From Streptomyces griseoflavus (GTDB lineage: Bacteria > Actinomycetota > Actinomycetes > Streptomycetales > Streptomycetaceae): a DNA stretch of 64,000 nt. Numbering within the stretch: the stretch's first letter is position 1; the number at the start of each line of letters is the position of its first letter. The stretch spans positions 314,425 to 378,424 of the forward strand of contig NZ_BMUC01000004.1 in the NCBI RefSeq assembly GCF_014649995.1, in the 5' to 3' direction. Both the position numbers and the translations under genes were made by a program. The notes under the pieces were generated by a model. It had not been told where the DNA came from. It saw only the letters and a list, made by a program, of their open reading frames with translations, and made no database searches. This document shows, in pieces, positions 49,610-58,534 of this stretch.

Positions 49610-50554
49610 TCAGTCCCCCACGGTCCGCACCGGCAGGTCCCGCAGCGCCTCGCGCAGCGCCGACGCCAGCTGCTCGTACTCCGCCGCCCTCGCCGCGCCC
49701 GTGCGCATGGCGAGGGCGATGCGCCGGGTGGGGGCGGGGTCGGTGAAGCAGCCGGTGAGCAGGCGGCTGGAGCGGGTGGTCTCGACGTCGACGGCGGTGC
49801 GCGGCAGCAGCGTCACCCCGAGGCCGCCCGCCACCAGCTGGACCAGCGTGGACAGTCCGGCCGCCGTGGTGGTGGCCGCGACACCCGCGCGGCCGGCCTC
49901 GCGGCAGATCTCCAGGGCCTGGTCGCGCAGGCAGTGGCCCTCGTCCAGCAGGAGCAGGTTCAGCTCGCGCAGCACCTCGCGGGGTATGCCCCGCCGCCCG
50001 CCGAGCCAGTGACCGGGCGGCGTGACCAGCACGAAGTCCTCGTCGAACAGGGGAAGTTCGATCACTCCCGGTACACCGAGGGGCACCGCGAGCAGCAGCA
50101 GGTCCAGCCGGCCGCGGGCCAGCCCGTCCAGCAGGCTCGCGGTCTGTTCCTCGTGCACCTGCAGGTCGAGCTGCGGATAGCGGTCGTGCACCAGCCGCAG
50201 CACGGTGGGCAGCACGTACGGCGCCACCGTGGGGATCACCCCGAGGCGCAGCACCCCGGTGAAGGGCGCCCGCACCGCGTCGGCCTCCTCCAGCAGCGCC
50301 TCGATCTCCGCCAGTACGGCCTTGGCGCGGGGGGCGAGCCGCTCACCGGCCGGCGAGAGCAGCACCTTGCGCGTCGTACGCTCGACGAGCGTGACACCGA
50401 GGGTCTCCTCCAAGGCGGCCACGGCTCCCGACAGCGCCGGCTGGCTCGTACCGGTCGCCGCCGCGGCGTCCCGGAAGTGCAGATGCTCCGCCACGGCGGC
50501 GAACGCCCGCAGTTGGGCAAGGCTCGGCTGCCTGCGCCCGTTACCCACAGTCAC
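49610..50554 (-). CDS. oxyR: Peroxide-sensing LysR regulator OxyR
   Basis: 314 residues. Winged helix (PSLAQLRAFAAVAEHLHF, ATGTSQPALSGAVAALEE) and a periplasmic-binding-like domain. The redox Cys pair is in GHCLRDQALEIC (C-x8-C). Oxidation by peroxide activates it. Divergent from ahpC, its known target in Streptomyces. GTG 50554 has GGAGGAAG seven bases upstream. Confidence 0.95.
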   Translation of the reverse strand: MTVGNGRRQPSLAQLRAFAAVAEHLHFRDAAAATGTSQPALSGAVAALEETLGVTLVERTTRKVLLSPAGERLAPRAKAVLAEIEALLEEADAVRAPFTGVLRLGVIPTVAPYVLPTVLRLVHDRYPQLDLQVHEEQTASLLDGLARGRLDLLLLAVPLGVPGVIELPLFDEDFVLVTPPGHWLGGRRGIPREVLRELNLLLLDEGHCLRDQALEICREAGRAGVAATTTAAGLSTLVQLVAGGLGVTLLPRTAVDVETTRSSRLLTGCFTDPAPTRRIALAMRTGAARAAEYEQLASALREALRDLPVRTVGD

Positions 50555-50687
50555 TGATAACTTCCTCCGATCAACACGACCGAGTGTAGCTATTTCACGA
50601 ATCAATCCAGCCTGTGCCAACATCAACAAGGTCCAACCCATGGGAAATGCCCGCGATCCGGGCGTTTCCTCGCTGCAAGGAGGGCCT
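50555..50687. promoter_or_regulatory. oxyR-ahpC divergent promoter region
   Basis: 133 bases between the two starts. The A/T-richer part 50584-50612 (TAGCTATTTCACGAATC) is a likely OxyR site with a LysR-type T-N11-A spacing. AAGGAGGG for ahpC is at 50678-50685. Confidence 0.5.
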
Positions 50688-51242
50688 GTGCTCACTGTCG
50701 GTGACAAGTTCCCCGAGTTCGAACTGACCGCCTGCGTCTCGCTGGAGAAGGGCAAGGAGTTCGAGACGATCAACCACAAGACCTATGAGGGCAAGTGGAA
50801 GATCGTGTTCGCGTGGCCCAAGGACTTCACCTTCGTGTGCCCGACCGAGATCGCCGCGTTCGGCAAGCTGAACGAGGAGTTCGCCGACCGGGACGCCCAG
50901 ATCCTGGGCTTCTCCGGTGACTCGGAGTTCGTCCACCACGCCTGGCGCAAGGACCACGACGACCTGCGCGACCTGCCGTTCCCGATGATGGCGGACTCCA
51001 AGCACGAGCTGATGCGCGACCTCGGCATCGAGGGCGAGGACGGCTTCGCCAAGCGCGCGGTGTTCATCGTGGATCAGAACAACGAGATCCAGTTCTCCAT
51101 GGTGACCGCCGGCTCCGTCGGCCGGAACCCGAAGGAGGTCCTGCGGGTGCTGGACGCCCTGCAGACCGACGAGCTCTGCCCGTGCAACTGGTCCAAGGGC
51201 GAGGAGACCCTGGACCCGGTCGCGCTGCTGGCCGGGGAGTGA
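50688..51242 (+). CDS. ahpC: Alkyl hydroperoxide reductase subunit C
   Basis: 184 residues of the 2-Cys peroxiredoxin AhpC type. Peroxidatic Cys in FTFVCPTEI; resolving Cys pair near the C-terminus in ELCPCNW. Reduces hydroperoxides and is recharged here by AhpD rather than AhpF. GTG start, strong GGAGG. Confidence 0.96.
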   Translation: MLTVGDKFPEFELTACVSLEKGKEFETINHKTYEGKWKIVFAWPKDFTFVCPTEIAAFGKLNEEFADRDAQILGFSGDSEFVHHAWRKDHDDLRDLPFPMMADSKHELMRDLGIEGEDGFAKRAVFIVDQNNEIQFSMVTAGSVGRNPKEVLRVLDALQTDELCPCNWSKGEETLDPVALLAGE

Positions 51243-51248
51243 CCTGAC

Positions 51249-51785
51249 ATGTCCCTCGACTCCCTGAAGTCCCGTATACCGGACTACGCCAAGGACCTGA
51301 AGCTCAACCTGGGCTCGGTCATCGGCAACTCGGACCTGCCGGCCCAGCAGCTGTGGGGCACGGTGCTGTCGACGGCGATCGCCTCGCGCTCGCCGATCGT
51401 GCTGCGCGAGCTGGAGCCGGAGGCGAAGGCGAACCTGTCGCCGGAGGCGTACACGGCGGCCAAGGCCGCTGCCGCGGTGATGGCGATGAACAACGTCTTC
51501 TACCGCACGCGCCATCTGCTGTCGGACCACGAGTACGGCAACCTGCGTGCCGGTCTGCGGATGAACGTCATCGGCAACCCGGGTGTCGACAAGGTCGACT
51601 TCGAGTTCTGGTCCTTCGCGGTGTCCGCGATCAACGGCTGCGGCATGTGCCTCGACTCCCACGAGCAGGTGCTGCGCAAGGCCGGACTGGAGCGCGAGGC
51701 GGTCCAGGAGGCGTTCAAGATCGCGGCGGTGATCCAGGCGGTGGCGGCGACGCTCGACGCGGAAGCGGCCCTGGCCGCGCAGTAA
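51249..51785 (+). CDS. ahpD: Alkyl hydroperoxidase AhpD
   Basis: 178 residues. The redox motif is [10 protein letters not shown] (CxxC with the partner His). Six bases from ahpC, so one operon. It recharges AhpC, using lipoamide in mycobacteria. Confidence 0.96.
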   Translation: MSLDSLKSRIPDYAKDLKLNLGSVIGNSDLPAQQLWGTVLSTAIASRSPIVLRELEPEAKANLSPEAYTAAKAAAAVMAMNNVFYRTRHLLSDHEYGNLRAGLRMNVIGNPGVDKVDFEFWSFAVSAINGCGMCLDSHEQVLRKAGLEREAVQEAFKIAAVIQAVAATLDAEAALAAQ

Positions 51786-52155
51786 CCCCGCCCTCACCCA
51801 GGGCCCGTCCACACCCCAGTGGCCGGGCCCTTCCCCGTCCCCGGCCAACACCCTCCGCAGGCATCCACCCCGGCCCGCCACCACCCTCCGCGGGCAGCCA
51901 CGCCGTCCTGCCACCGCTCTCCGCGGGCAGCCACGCCGTCCTGCCGCCGCTCTCCGCGGGCAGTCGTGCCGCAGGGCGGCACGGGTGGGCGCGACGGCAC
52001 CCCGCGGGCGCCGGGCTGCGCGATCACCCCCCGGCCCGCACCCACGCCGTCGCGCTCCCGGGCACCAGCCGGTTGCGGTCGCGGTTGCGCCCGTCCTCGC
52101 CCATCTCCCCAGCCGTACGACTGTCCGCCGGCGCGGCGTGGGGGCGAGGCCCGGG
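51786..52155. other. 370-bp intergenic stretch with 33-bp repeats
   Basis: No gene is supported between ahpD and the AI-2E permease gene, which converge here. The first part has GGGCCC-containing short dyads that could terminate ahpD; the middle has the 33-bp array; the rest is G/C-rich and unmarked. Confidence 0.5.
51853..51984. repeat. Four 33-bp tandem repeats
   Basis: CTCCGCGGGCAG-type cores start at 51853, 51886, 51919 and 51952, exactly 33 bases apart. The second and third units are nearly identical (CAGCCACGCCGTCCTGCC) and the first is diverged. It is a minisatellite, not a CRISPR array, since there are no spacers. Confidence 0.85.
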
Positions 52156-53538
52156 TCAGGACTCGGGCGGGTCGTCCGGGTGGGGCGCCGGGGGCGGTGC
52201 CGGAGGAGTTGCCGGCGCGGCCGGGAGCGGAGCGTCCGGGGCGGACATCGCCGTGGCACCCCGCGGCCGGGGCGAACGCAGCACCGCCGCCTCGTGGGAG
52301 AAGGCACGGAGGTAGCCGACGACGGTGTTGGTGACCGCGACCAGTGGCACCGCGACCACCGCGCCCCCGATGCCCGCGATCATGCCGCCGGAGGCGACCG
52401 CCAGGACCACCGCCAGCGGATGGACCCGCACCGCGCGGCCCAGGATGAACGGCTGGAGGATGTGCCCCTCGATCTGCTGCACCGCCAGCACCACCACCAG
52501 CACCATGACGCCCGTGAACACGCCCTGGGTGACCAGCCCGACGACCACGGCCAGCGCTCCCGACACCACGGCGCCCACCAGCGGGATGAACGAGAACAGG
52601 AAGATGAAGACGGCGAGCGGCACCGCCATCGGCACGTCCAGGAAGTAGATGCCCAGGCCGATGAAGATCGCGTCGATCAGAGCCACTATCACCGTGCCGC
52701 GCACGTACGCCGTCAGCGTCCGCCACGCCACCGGCCCGGCGCCGGCGACTCCCGGACGGGCGGCGGCCGGAACCAGCTTGAGCGACCACTCCCAGATCCG
52801 CTTGCCGTCGTAGAGCAGGAACAGCGTCGAGAAGACGGCCAGCAGTATGCCGGTGAGCGCCTCGACGACGACGGTCACGCCCTCCAGGCCGGCCGACGTG
52901 ATCTGCTCGGTGTTGGCCCCGACCGCCTCCCGCAGGTTCTTGGCGATCTCGTTGATCTGCTTGTCGGTGACGTGGAAGGGGCTGTTCAGCAGCCAGTTGC
53001 GCAGTTCGTCGATGCCGTCCTGGATCTGGTCGGAGAGGTGGTCGATGTTCTCCATGACCTGCCAGGTCACGAACCAGCCGATGAGGCCGATGACGACGAA
53101 CCCGAACAGCGCGGTCAGCGCGGTGGCCGGGCCGCGCGGCACACCGACCCGCGTCAGCCGGGCCACGGTGGGCTGGAGCAGCGCGGTGATCAGCAGGGAG
53201 GCCACGAACGCCAGGACGACGAGCTGTACGGCGCTGATGACCCGCATGAGCACCCAGACGGTGCCGGCCAGCACCAGCAGCCGCCAGCCGGCCTCGGCGG
53301 CGACCCGGACCCCCCAGGGCACGGCCTGCGCCGGGTCGGGCCGCACCGGGGCGGGCGCGGGGGCGGCGTACTCGGCGGGGAGCGGCGGCTGGTCGGGGCC
53401 CGGGCCGCTCTCCCGCGGGGTGGGTTCGTCCTCGGGCCGGAGGTCGCGCGCCACTTCGGCGCGGCGCTGCTCCAGCCGCTTGCTGACCTCGGTCAGTCCG
53501 GCTCCGACCCGGCCGAGCCACCCTGGCACTCGCGACAT
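52156..53538 (-). CDS. AI-2E/PerM family membrane transporter
   Basis: 460 residues. About seven to eight transmembrane helices between 85 and 410 (LLVLAGTVWVLMRVISAVQL, LVVLAFVASLLITALL, ALTALFGFVVIGLIGWFV, LLAVFSTLFLLYDG, IVALIDAIFIGLGIYFLDVP, PLAVFIFLFSFIPLVGAVVS, VMVLVVVLAVQQIEGHILQP, VLAVASGGMIAGIGGAVVAV). QQIEGHILQPFILGRAVRVH is the family mark. Cytoplasmic Pro-rich ends on both sides. Substrate unknown. ATG 53538 with GAGGACGG upstream. Confidence 0.92.
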   Translation of the reverse strand: MSRVPGWLGRVGAGLTEVSKRLEQRRAEVARDLRPEDEPTPRESGPGPDQPPLPAEYAAPAPAPVRPDPAQAVPWGVRVAAEAGWRLLVLAGTVWVLMRVISAVQLVVLAFVASLLITALLQPTVARLTRVGVPRGPATALTALFGFVVIGLIGWFVTWQVMENIDHLSDQIQDGIDELRNWLLNSPFHVTDKQINEIAKNLREAVGANTEQITSAGLEGVTVVVEALTGILLAVFSTLFLLYDGKRIWEWSLKLVPAAARPGVAGAGPVAWRTLTAYVRGTVIVALIDAIFIGLGIYFLDVPMAVPLAVFIFLFSFIPLVGAVVSGALAVVVGLVTQGVFTGVMVLVVVLAVQQIEGHILQPFILGRAVRVHPLAVVLAVASGGMIAGIGGAVVAVPLVAVTNTVVGYLRAFSHEAAVLRSPRPRGATAMSAPDAPLPAAPATPPAPPPAPHPDDPPES

Positions 53539-53603
53539 GATCCGTCCTCTTCCCCCGTTTCCCCCCACCACTCCCCCTGGAGTCGTCGGTCAGACCGTAC
53601 AGG

Positions 53604-53642
53604 GCGACAGCCCCGCACCGTAGAACGGTGCGGGGCTGTCGC
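53604..53642 (-). terminator. Terminator of SLT-like gene
   Basis: Perfect 17-bp stem (53604-53620 with 53626-53642), loop TAGAA, 40 bases past the stop codon. Confidence 0.9.
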
Positions 53643-53681
53643 GGGGTCGAGCGGGGCGGGGGCGGCCGGCTCCCGGTACTC

Positions 53682-54380
53682 CTAGTACCAGTGGTTGGCC
53701 TGCCAGAAGTTCCAGGCACCGCAGGGGCTGCCGTAGCGGTTGTCCATGTAGCCGAGTCCCCACTTGATCTGGGTGGCGGGGTTCGTGGCCCAGTCGGCTC
53801 CGGCGGAGGACATCTTGGAACCGGGGAGCGCCTGCACCAGACCGTAGGCGTCGGACGTCGGGTTGTCGGCCCGGTAGTTCCAGCTCGACTCGCGCTCCAC
53901 GATGTTGCTGAAGCACTGGAACTGGTCCGCGGGCACGATCTGCCGGGCCATCGCCTGCACTTCGGCGACCGTGTAGGACGACTGGACGGCGAAGCTGGAC
54001 GCGTCGCGGGTCGCGGAGCGGCTGGCGGCGGCCTTGGCCTCCGCGCGCTCCTTGGCGTCCTGCTTCGCCTTCTCGGCCGCTTCCTTCTTCTTCGCGACCG
54101 CGGTCTCGGCGGCTGCCTTGCGGGCGGCCTCCTCGGCGTCCTTCTTGGCGCTGGCGTCCGCGGCGATGGCCATCGTTTCGGCCTGCTGCGTCAGGGACGC
54201 GGTCTGCACCTGTGCCTGCGTGCCCGCGGGGATGTCCGCGAGCAGCGTGGTGCCGCTTGCCGTCGCCTCCACGTCGTTGTTCTGCGCGGTGCTGCCCGAG
54301 GCAACACCGACGACGCTTCCGACAGCGGTGACCGCCGTGGCCGAGGCCACTGCGAATCCCCGGACCGAGATCCGGCTCAC
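53682..54380 (-). CDS. Secreted transglycosylase SLT-like protein
   Basis: 232 residues. Signal peptide about 1-35 (SVRGFAVASATAVTAVGS, cleavage near SGSTA), a long Ala/Lys/Glu-rich coiled coil (about 70-125), then the lysozyme-like domain (130-232). Catalytic Glu in NIVERESSWN, followed by NPTSDAYGLVQALPGSKM and IKWGLGYMDNRYG, ending ANHWY. Cleaves glycan strands of peptidoglycan. GTG 54380 has GGAAGG six bases upstream; ATG 54398 is the alternative. Long leader upstream. Confidence 0.9.
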   Translation of the reverse strand: MSRISVRGFAVASATAVTAVGSVVGVASGSTAQNNDVEATASGTTLLADIPAGTQAQVQTASLTQQAETMAIAADASAKKDAEEAARKAAAETAVAKKKEAAEKAKQDAKERAEAKAAASRSATRDASSFAVQSSYTVAEVQAMARQIVPADQFQCFSNIVERESSWNYRADNPTSDAYGLVQALPGSKMSSAGADWATNPATQIKWGLGYMDNRYGSPCGAWNFWQANHWY

Positions 54381-54800
54381 ACGGTTTCCTTCCAGCATCG
54401 ACCGCTTCGGTGACCCTCGCGGACGCAATCGTGCCCCTGGCACTGACCTCCCCAACTGCGGGTCACGGGAGGCACGGGCCCGGTGGGCAACTCCCACGAG
54501 AGGAGCGCCGCGTGGTGCACGGGCGGCATACGACGACGCTATGGAGTTGAACCTGTGTCCTGCTGTGGTCGCTGTACCGCTGGGGGCACGGCTGAGTCGT
54601 ATGCGGGGCCTGACAGGAATGAGACTCTGCCGTAACCGGACGGCGCGAGGCAATTCTCCGTTGCGTGTGAAAGCTCACATCCCGTTTGGCCCTGGGGATC
54701 CTCGGAAAGCCACACGCGCGCCGACGCCGCCCGGCTAGGCTCTTCGCCTTTCCGGACGGCGTCAACTATCGCACATACGACCCTTGTTGGAATCCGCGGG
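54381..54800 (-). promoter_or_regulatory. Long leader of SLT-like gene, c-di-AMP riboswitch candidate
   Basis: 420 bases between this gene and phoH without a frame. The last 200 bases before the start are rich in paired segments and carry GACCCGCAGTTGGGGAGGTC (54444-54463, minus strand) and GAGGGTCACCGAAGCGGTCG, which are like the 3' part of actinobacterial ydaO elements as far as I remember them. ydaO (c-di-AMP) riboswitches are known upstream of Streptomyces wall hydrolases such as rpfA. Without folding or a covariance model this remains a guess. Confidence 0.35.
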
Positions 54801-56126
54801 TCAGATCGGACCGTCTTCGAGCATTTCGGTCACAAGGGCGGCGATCTGGGACCTCTCGGACCGGGTCAGCGTGACGTGCGCGAACAGCGGATGCCCCTTC
54901 AGCTTCTCGACGACGGCGACCACGCCGTCGTAGCGCCCCACCCGCAGGTTGTCGCGCTGGGCGACATCGTGGGTCAGCACGACCCGCGAATTGGCCCCGA
55001 TCCGGGACAGAACGGTCAGCAGGACGTTCCGTTCCAGTGACTGCGCCTCGTCCACGATGACGAAGGCGTCGTGCAGCGAACGGCCCCGGATGTGGGTGAG
55101 CGGCAGGACTTCGAGCATGCCGCGCGCGGTGACCTCCTCGATGACCTCGCGGCTGGTGACGGCCGAGAGCGTGTCGAAGACCGCCTGAGCCCAGGGGCTC
55201 ATCTTCTCCGCCTCGGTACCGGGCAGGTAGCCGAGCTCCTGCCCGCCCACCGCGTACAGCGGACGGAAGACCATCACCTTCTGGTGCTGGCGGCGCTCCA
55301 GGACGGCCTCGAGGCCCGCGCACAGCGCCAGCGCCGACTTGCCGGTGCCGGCCCGGCCGCCCATGGACACGATGCCGACGTCCGGGTCGAGGAGGAGGTC
55401 GAGCGCGATGCGCTGCTCGGCGCTGCGGCCCTTGATGCCGAACACGTCCCGGTCGCCGCGCACCAGCCGGACGTTGCCGTCGGCGGTGACGCGTCCCAGC
55501 GCCTTGCCGCGCTCGGACTGGATGGTCAGTCCGGTGTGCACGGGGAGGCCGGACGCCTCGGGCACGTACACGTGCCCTTCCTCGAAGAGGATGTCCACCT
55601 GCTCGCCGGGCAGGGTCAGTTCGGACATTCCGGTCCAGCCGGAGGAGTCCGTGATGGCGAGCTCCGCCCGGTACTCCTCGGCGAGGAGCCCGACGGAGGA
55701 CGCCTTGATCCTGAGCGGGAGGTCCTTCGACACCACGGTGACGTCGAACCCCTCGGCCTGCAGGTTGCGGGCGACCGCGAGGATGCGGGAGTCGTTGTCC
55801 CCCAGGCGGTAGCCGCTGGGCAGCACGCCGGGGTCCGAGTGGTTGAGCTCGACCCGCACGGTCCCGCCGAGGTCCCCGGTCGGAATGGGGGCGTCGAGAC
55901 GGCCGTACCGGACCCGGTAGTCGTCCAGCAGGCGCAGGGCCTGCCGGGCGAAGTAGCCGAGTTCGGGATGGTTCCGCTTGGCCTCCAGTTCCGTCACCAC
56001 GACGACGGGGAGCACGACCTCGTGCTCGTCGAAGCGGTTCAGGGCGCCTGGGTCGGCCAGCAGGACGCTGGTGTCGAGAACATAGGTGCGCCGGTCGGGC
56101 TTGTGGCGCTTTGCGCTGGTCACCAC
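54801..56126 (-). CDS. phoH: PhoH family protein with PIN domain
   Basis: 441 residues. N-terminal PIN-like domain (about 10-150): [43 protein letters not shown]-terminal PhoH ATPase (about 215-435): [10 protein letters not shown] (Walker A), [18 protein letters not shown] and [13 protein letters not shown] (Walker B). PIN and PhoH together resemble PhoH2, an RNA helicase with ribonuclease. GTG 56126 with GAGGGGG upstream at 11 bases. Confidence 0.93.
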   Translation of the reverse strand: MVTSAKRHKPDRRTYVLDTSVLLADPGALNRFDEHEVVLPVVVVTELEAKRNHPELGYFARQALRLLDDYRVRYGRLDAPIPTGDLGGTVRVELNHSDPGVLPSGYRLGDNDSRILAVARNLQAEGFDVTVVSKDLPLRIKASSVGLLAEEYRAELAITDSSGWTGMSELTLPGEQVDILFEEGHVYVPEASGLPVHTGLTIQSERGKALGRVTADGNVRLVRGDRDVFGIKGRSAEQRIALDLLLDPDVGIVSMGGRAGTGKSALALCAGLEAVLERRQHQKVMVFRPLYAVGGQELGYLPGTEAEKMSPWAQAVFDTLSAVTSREVIEEVTARGMLEVLPLTHIRGRSLHDAFVIVDEAQSLERNVLLTVLSRIGANSRVVLTHDVAQRDNLRVGRYDGVVAVVEKLKGHPLFAHVTLTRSERSQIAALVTEMLEDGPI

Positions 56127-56440
56127 GGAAGGACGTACCCCCTCGGATGAGGTCGGGGAGCGACGGAGCGGAGTTGGACCGGTCGACGGCCCTCCTGCAC
56201 AGGGGGCCGGGAACCGGCCCTCCGCTGCTTCGTCCGTGCCGTGACCGCACGGTCGGGCTGCTGCAAAAGGGCCTCCCGGGCGGACGGCTCCCGTGCCGTC
56301 CGCTGAGATCCGACACCCGTGGTTCGGGCGTCGGCCTGCTTGGCTTATTCCCTCATCGGAGTCCAGCCATGCCACAGCCCGCGACGGCGCGCCGGTGAAC
56401 AGTGTGTGACCAGCGGTGCGGGGGCGGCGCCGGGGACCGC
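56127..56440. other. 314-bp intergenic stretch
   Basis: No gene. It should hold the promoter of phoH. Short inverted repeats CGGACGG/CCGTCCG (56281-56302) and CCGACACC/GGCGTCGG (56310-56334, one mismatch) may terminate the cis-prenyltransferase transcript or act as leader hairpins. Confidence 0.45.
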
Positions 56441-57214
56441 TCAGCCGCCGTAGCGCCGGTGGCGGGCGGCGTAGTCGCGCAGCGCCCGCAGGAAGTCGAC
56501 CTTGCGGAAGGCCGGCCAGAAGACCTCGCAGAAGTAGTACTCCGAATGCGCGGTCTGCCAGAGCATGAAACCGGACAGCCGCTGCTCGCCGCTGGTGCGG
56601 ATGACGAGGTCGGGGTCGGGCTGGGCCCGGGTGTAGAGGTGACGCCCGATCATGTCGACGTCGACGGCCTCGGCGAGCTCCTCCATGGAGGTGCCCTTCT
56701 CCTTGGCCTCGACGAGCATGGACCGCACGGCGTCGGCGATCTCCTGGCGACCGCCGTAGCCGATGGCGACGTTGACCACTATGCCGGTGACGTGCGCGGT
56801 GGCCGCCTCGGCTTCTTTGAGGGTGGTCTGCATCTCGGAGGGCAGCAGGTCGGGGGTGCCGACGTGGTGGACCCGCCAGCGGCCGTCGGCGGCGAGGGTG
56901 CGCACCACGTCCTCGATGATGCCGAGCAGCGGGACGAGTTCTTCCTGGGGCCGGTCGAAGTTGTCCGTCGACAGCAGCCAGAGGGTGACGACCCGGACGT
57001 CCGTCTCGCTGCACCAGCCGAGGAACTCCTCGATCTTGTCGGCGCCGGCCCGGTGGCCGTGGACGGTGCTGGAACCCGCGGCCTTCGCCCACCGGCGGTT
57101 GCCGTCCATGATGACGCCGATGTGCCCCGGCACCTGAGCGGTGTCCAGGTGGCCTTCCACCCGGCGTGCGTACAGCCTGACCAGCAGGCCGCGCAGCTTG
57201 TCGCGCAGGTTCAC
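56441..57214 (-). CDS. uppS: Isoprenyl (cis-prenyl) transferase
   Basis: 257 residues. The diphosphate-binding motif [14 protein letters not shown] has the catalytic Asp; also [42 protein letters not shown] and the end blocks [19 protein letters not shown] and [17 protein letters not shown]. It extends short allylic diphosphates with IPP to Z-polyprenyl diphosphate for wall lipid carriers. GTG 57214 gives the usual start NLRDKLRGL and has GGAGGGG 11 bases upstream. Confidence 0.94.
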   Translation of the reverse strand: MNLRDKLRGLLVRLYARRVEGHLDTAQVPGHIGVIMDGNRRWAKAAGSSTVHGHRAGADKIEEFLGWCSETDVRVVTLWLLSTDNFDRPQEELVPLLGIIEDVVRTLAADGRWRVHHVGTPDLLPSEMQTTLKEAEAATAHVTGIVVNVAIGYGGRQEIADAVRSMLVEAKEKGTSMEELAEAVDVDMIGRHLYTRAQPDPDLVIRTSGEQRLSGFMLWQTAHSEYYFCEVFWPAFRKVDFLRALRDYAARHRRYGG

Positions 57215-57389
57215 GTGTTCGTCAGCCCCTCCGTACGGATCGGACAGGCGCGGCACCCCGCCGCGTCGCGCGGCAAGCGGCCCGGTCTCGGCCGCGGGCG
57301 GCCCCTGCCCGGATGGCGGTCCCCGAAGGCGAAGCGTACCCCCGCCGGGGCGGGGGTCCCCAACGTCCGGAGTGGTGCGTTTGTCGGCT

Positions 57390-58004
57390 CTACCGCGCGT
57401 ACGGCGGCGGTGTACCGGTCACCCGTTGCCGCCGGAACCACTGTCCGGCGGACCCCTGGCTGAGCAGCACGATGACCGCGACGGCGGTGCCGAGCGGCAC
57501 GATGCCGAGCGGGACGCCCTGCGCGGCCGCGCTGAGGGCGAAGAGGATCTGCACCGAGGCCAGCACGATGGAGGCGACGCGCACGCCGTTGCCGGCCTTG
57601 CGGTACTGGAAGGCCAGGACGAACAGGACCAGCGCCATCAGGTACGTGCTGAAGAACCGCCCCGCCTCCTCGGCCCCCACGGTGGCGGCGGTCACGACGG
57701 TGAGCAGCACCCCGATCCCGAACGTCGCGAAGATCACGATCTGCGCGGCGCGCACGGAGCCGGGCATGCCCGCGGGCTGGTACGGGTCGTACGGGTACGG
57801 CGGGGGGCCACCGGTCCAGCCCTGCGGCTGGGCGCCGGGCGGCGGGTAGGCGCCGGGCCGGGGGTGGGCGCCGGGCTGCCCGTAGGGCGGGGGCTGCTGC
57901 CCGTAGGGCGGGGGCTGCTGCCCGTACGGACCGTACGCGGCGGGGGGACCGTACGCGCCGGGCTGCCCGGAGGGCTGTCGCGGTGTCGGCTGCTCGTTCG
58001 ACAT
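57390..58004 (-). CDS. Small integral membrane protein with Pro/Gln/Tyr-rich N-terminus
   Basis: 204 residues. The first 80 are low-complexity (YGQQPPPYGQQPPPYGQPGA and similar), then four helices (AAQIVIFATFGIGVLLTVV, FFSTYLMALVLFVLAFQY, VASIVLASVQILFALSAAA, IVPLGTAVAVIVLLSQ). The tail is basic. Function unknown. The DNA of the N-terminal region holds 21-bp tandem repeats around 57885-57925. Confidence 0.8.
   Translation of the reverse strand: MSNEQPTPRQPSGQPGAYGPPAAYGPYGQQPPPYGQQPPPYGQPGAHPRPGAYPPPGAQPQGWTGGPPPYPYDPYQPAGMPGSVRAAQIVIFATFGIGVLLTVVTAATVGAEEAGRFFSTYLMALVLFVLAFQYRKAGNGVRVASIVLASVQILFALSAAAQGVPLGIVPLGTAVAVIVLLSQGSAGQWFRRQRVTGTPPPYAR
57885..57930 (-). repeat. 21-bp tandem repeat
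   Basis: CCGTAGGGCGGGGGCTGCTG is repeated twice with a third, diverged copy (CCGTACGG). It codes for the GQQPPPY repeat of the membrane protein. Confidence 0.8.
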
Positions 58005-58534
58005 GCCTGGACTCTAGCCAGACACCCTCGGGGAGGGTCACTCCCGGGGCGGCATGAAAAAACGGGCCGGTCCGTGGGGGGAGACGGACCGGCCCGAGGG
58101 GGGGTTTCCACCATAACCCTTCGTGAGTGATGTCGCGCGCATTGGCGGGCCACCACTACTCTCCGGAATCGCCCGGCGACGCCCCGAGGGCCCGAAAAGG
58201 GGCCCCGCGCGGGTTCCGGCAGGCCGAAACGCGGCCACATCCTGGGGAAATCCGGGAAATGAGGGGACTGTGTGCAGGTTGCGGCGCCGGCGCGCCGCTC
58301 CCGGACCGCTCTTCCGGCCATCCCTCTGACGGGTGACCCGGCGGCGGTGTCCGCTTGACCCCGGCGGAGGATTCCCCGCTTCGGGGCCCGCGGGGCCGGG
58401 CACCGCGCAGCCCCCTCCACTGCGCGGTACCGCACCGCGCAGCTTTGCTTGCGCGAATTACCTTGGTCCGAACCTACGCGAGTGGGTGGTCCGAAGGCCA
58501 GTCGCGGGCGATAACGATGCGGAAACCGGCCCCG
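58005..58534. other. 530-bp stretch without protein gene
   Basis: No convincing protein gene. It holds an intrinsic terminator facing the minus strand (58057-58096), several GC hairpins (GCGCGGTACCGCACCGCGC around 58422-58441) and an A/T-rich patch near 58445-58475 that could be a promoter. A minus-strand transcript between about 58470 and 58060 would be a small RNA or an attenuated leader of the membrane protein gene. Confidence 0.45.
58057..58096 (-). terminator. Rho-independent terminator with U run
   Basis: Stem CGGGCCGGTCCGT (58063-58075) and ACGGACCGGCCCG (58084-58096), perfect 13 bp, eight-base loop, followed on the minus strand by TTTTTT (58062-58057). It is a textbook terminator, but the nearest minus-strand protein gene ends about 440 bases upstream of it. 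Confidence 0.9.

Noticed and set aside
51853-51984. CRISPR array
   Set aside because: Repeats are directly adjacent with a 33-bp period and have no unique spacers; no cas genes.
51794-53719. 641-codon minus-strand frame over the 33-bp repeats and AI-2E gene
   Set aside because: Out of frame with the clear AI-2E transporter gene; the repeat part is low-complexity.
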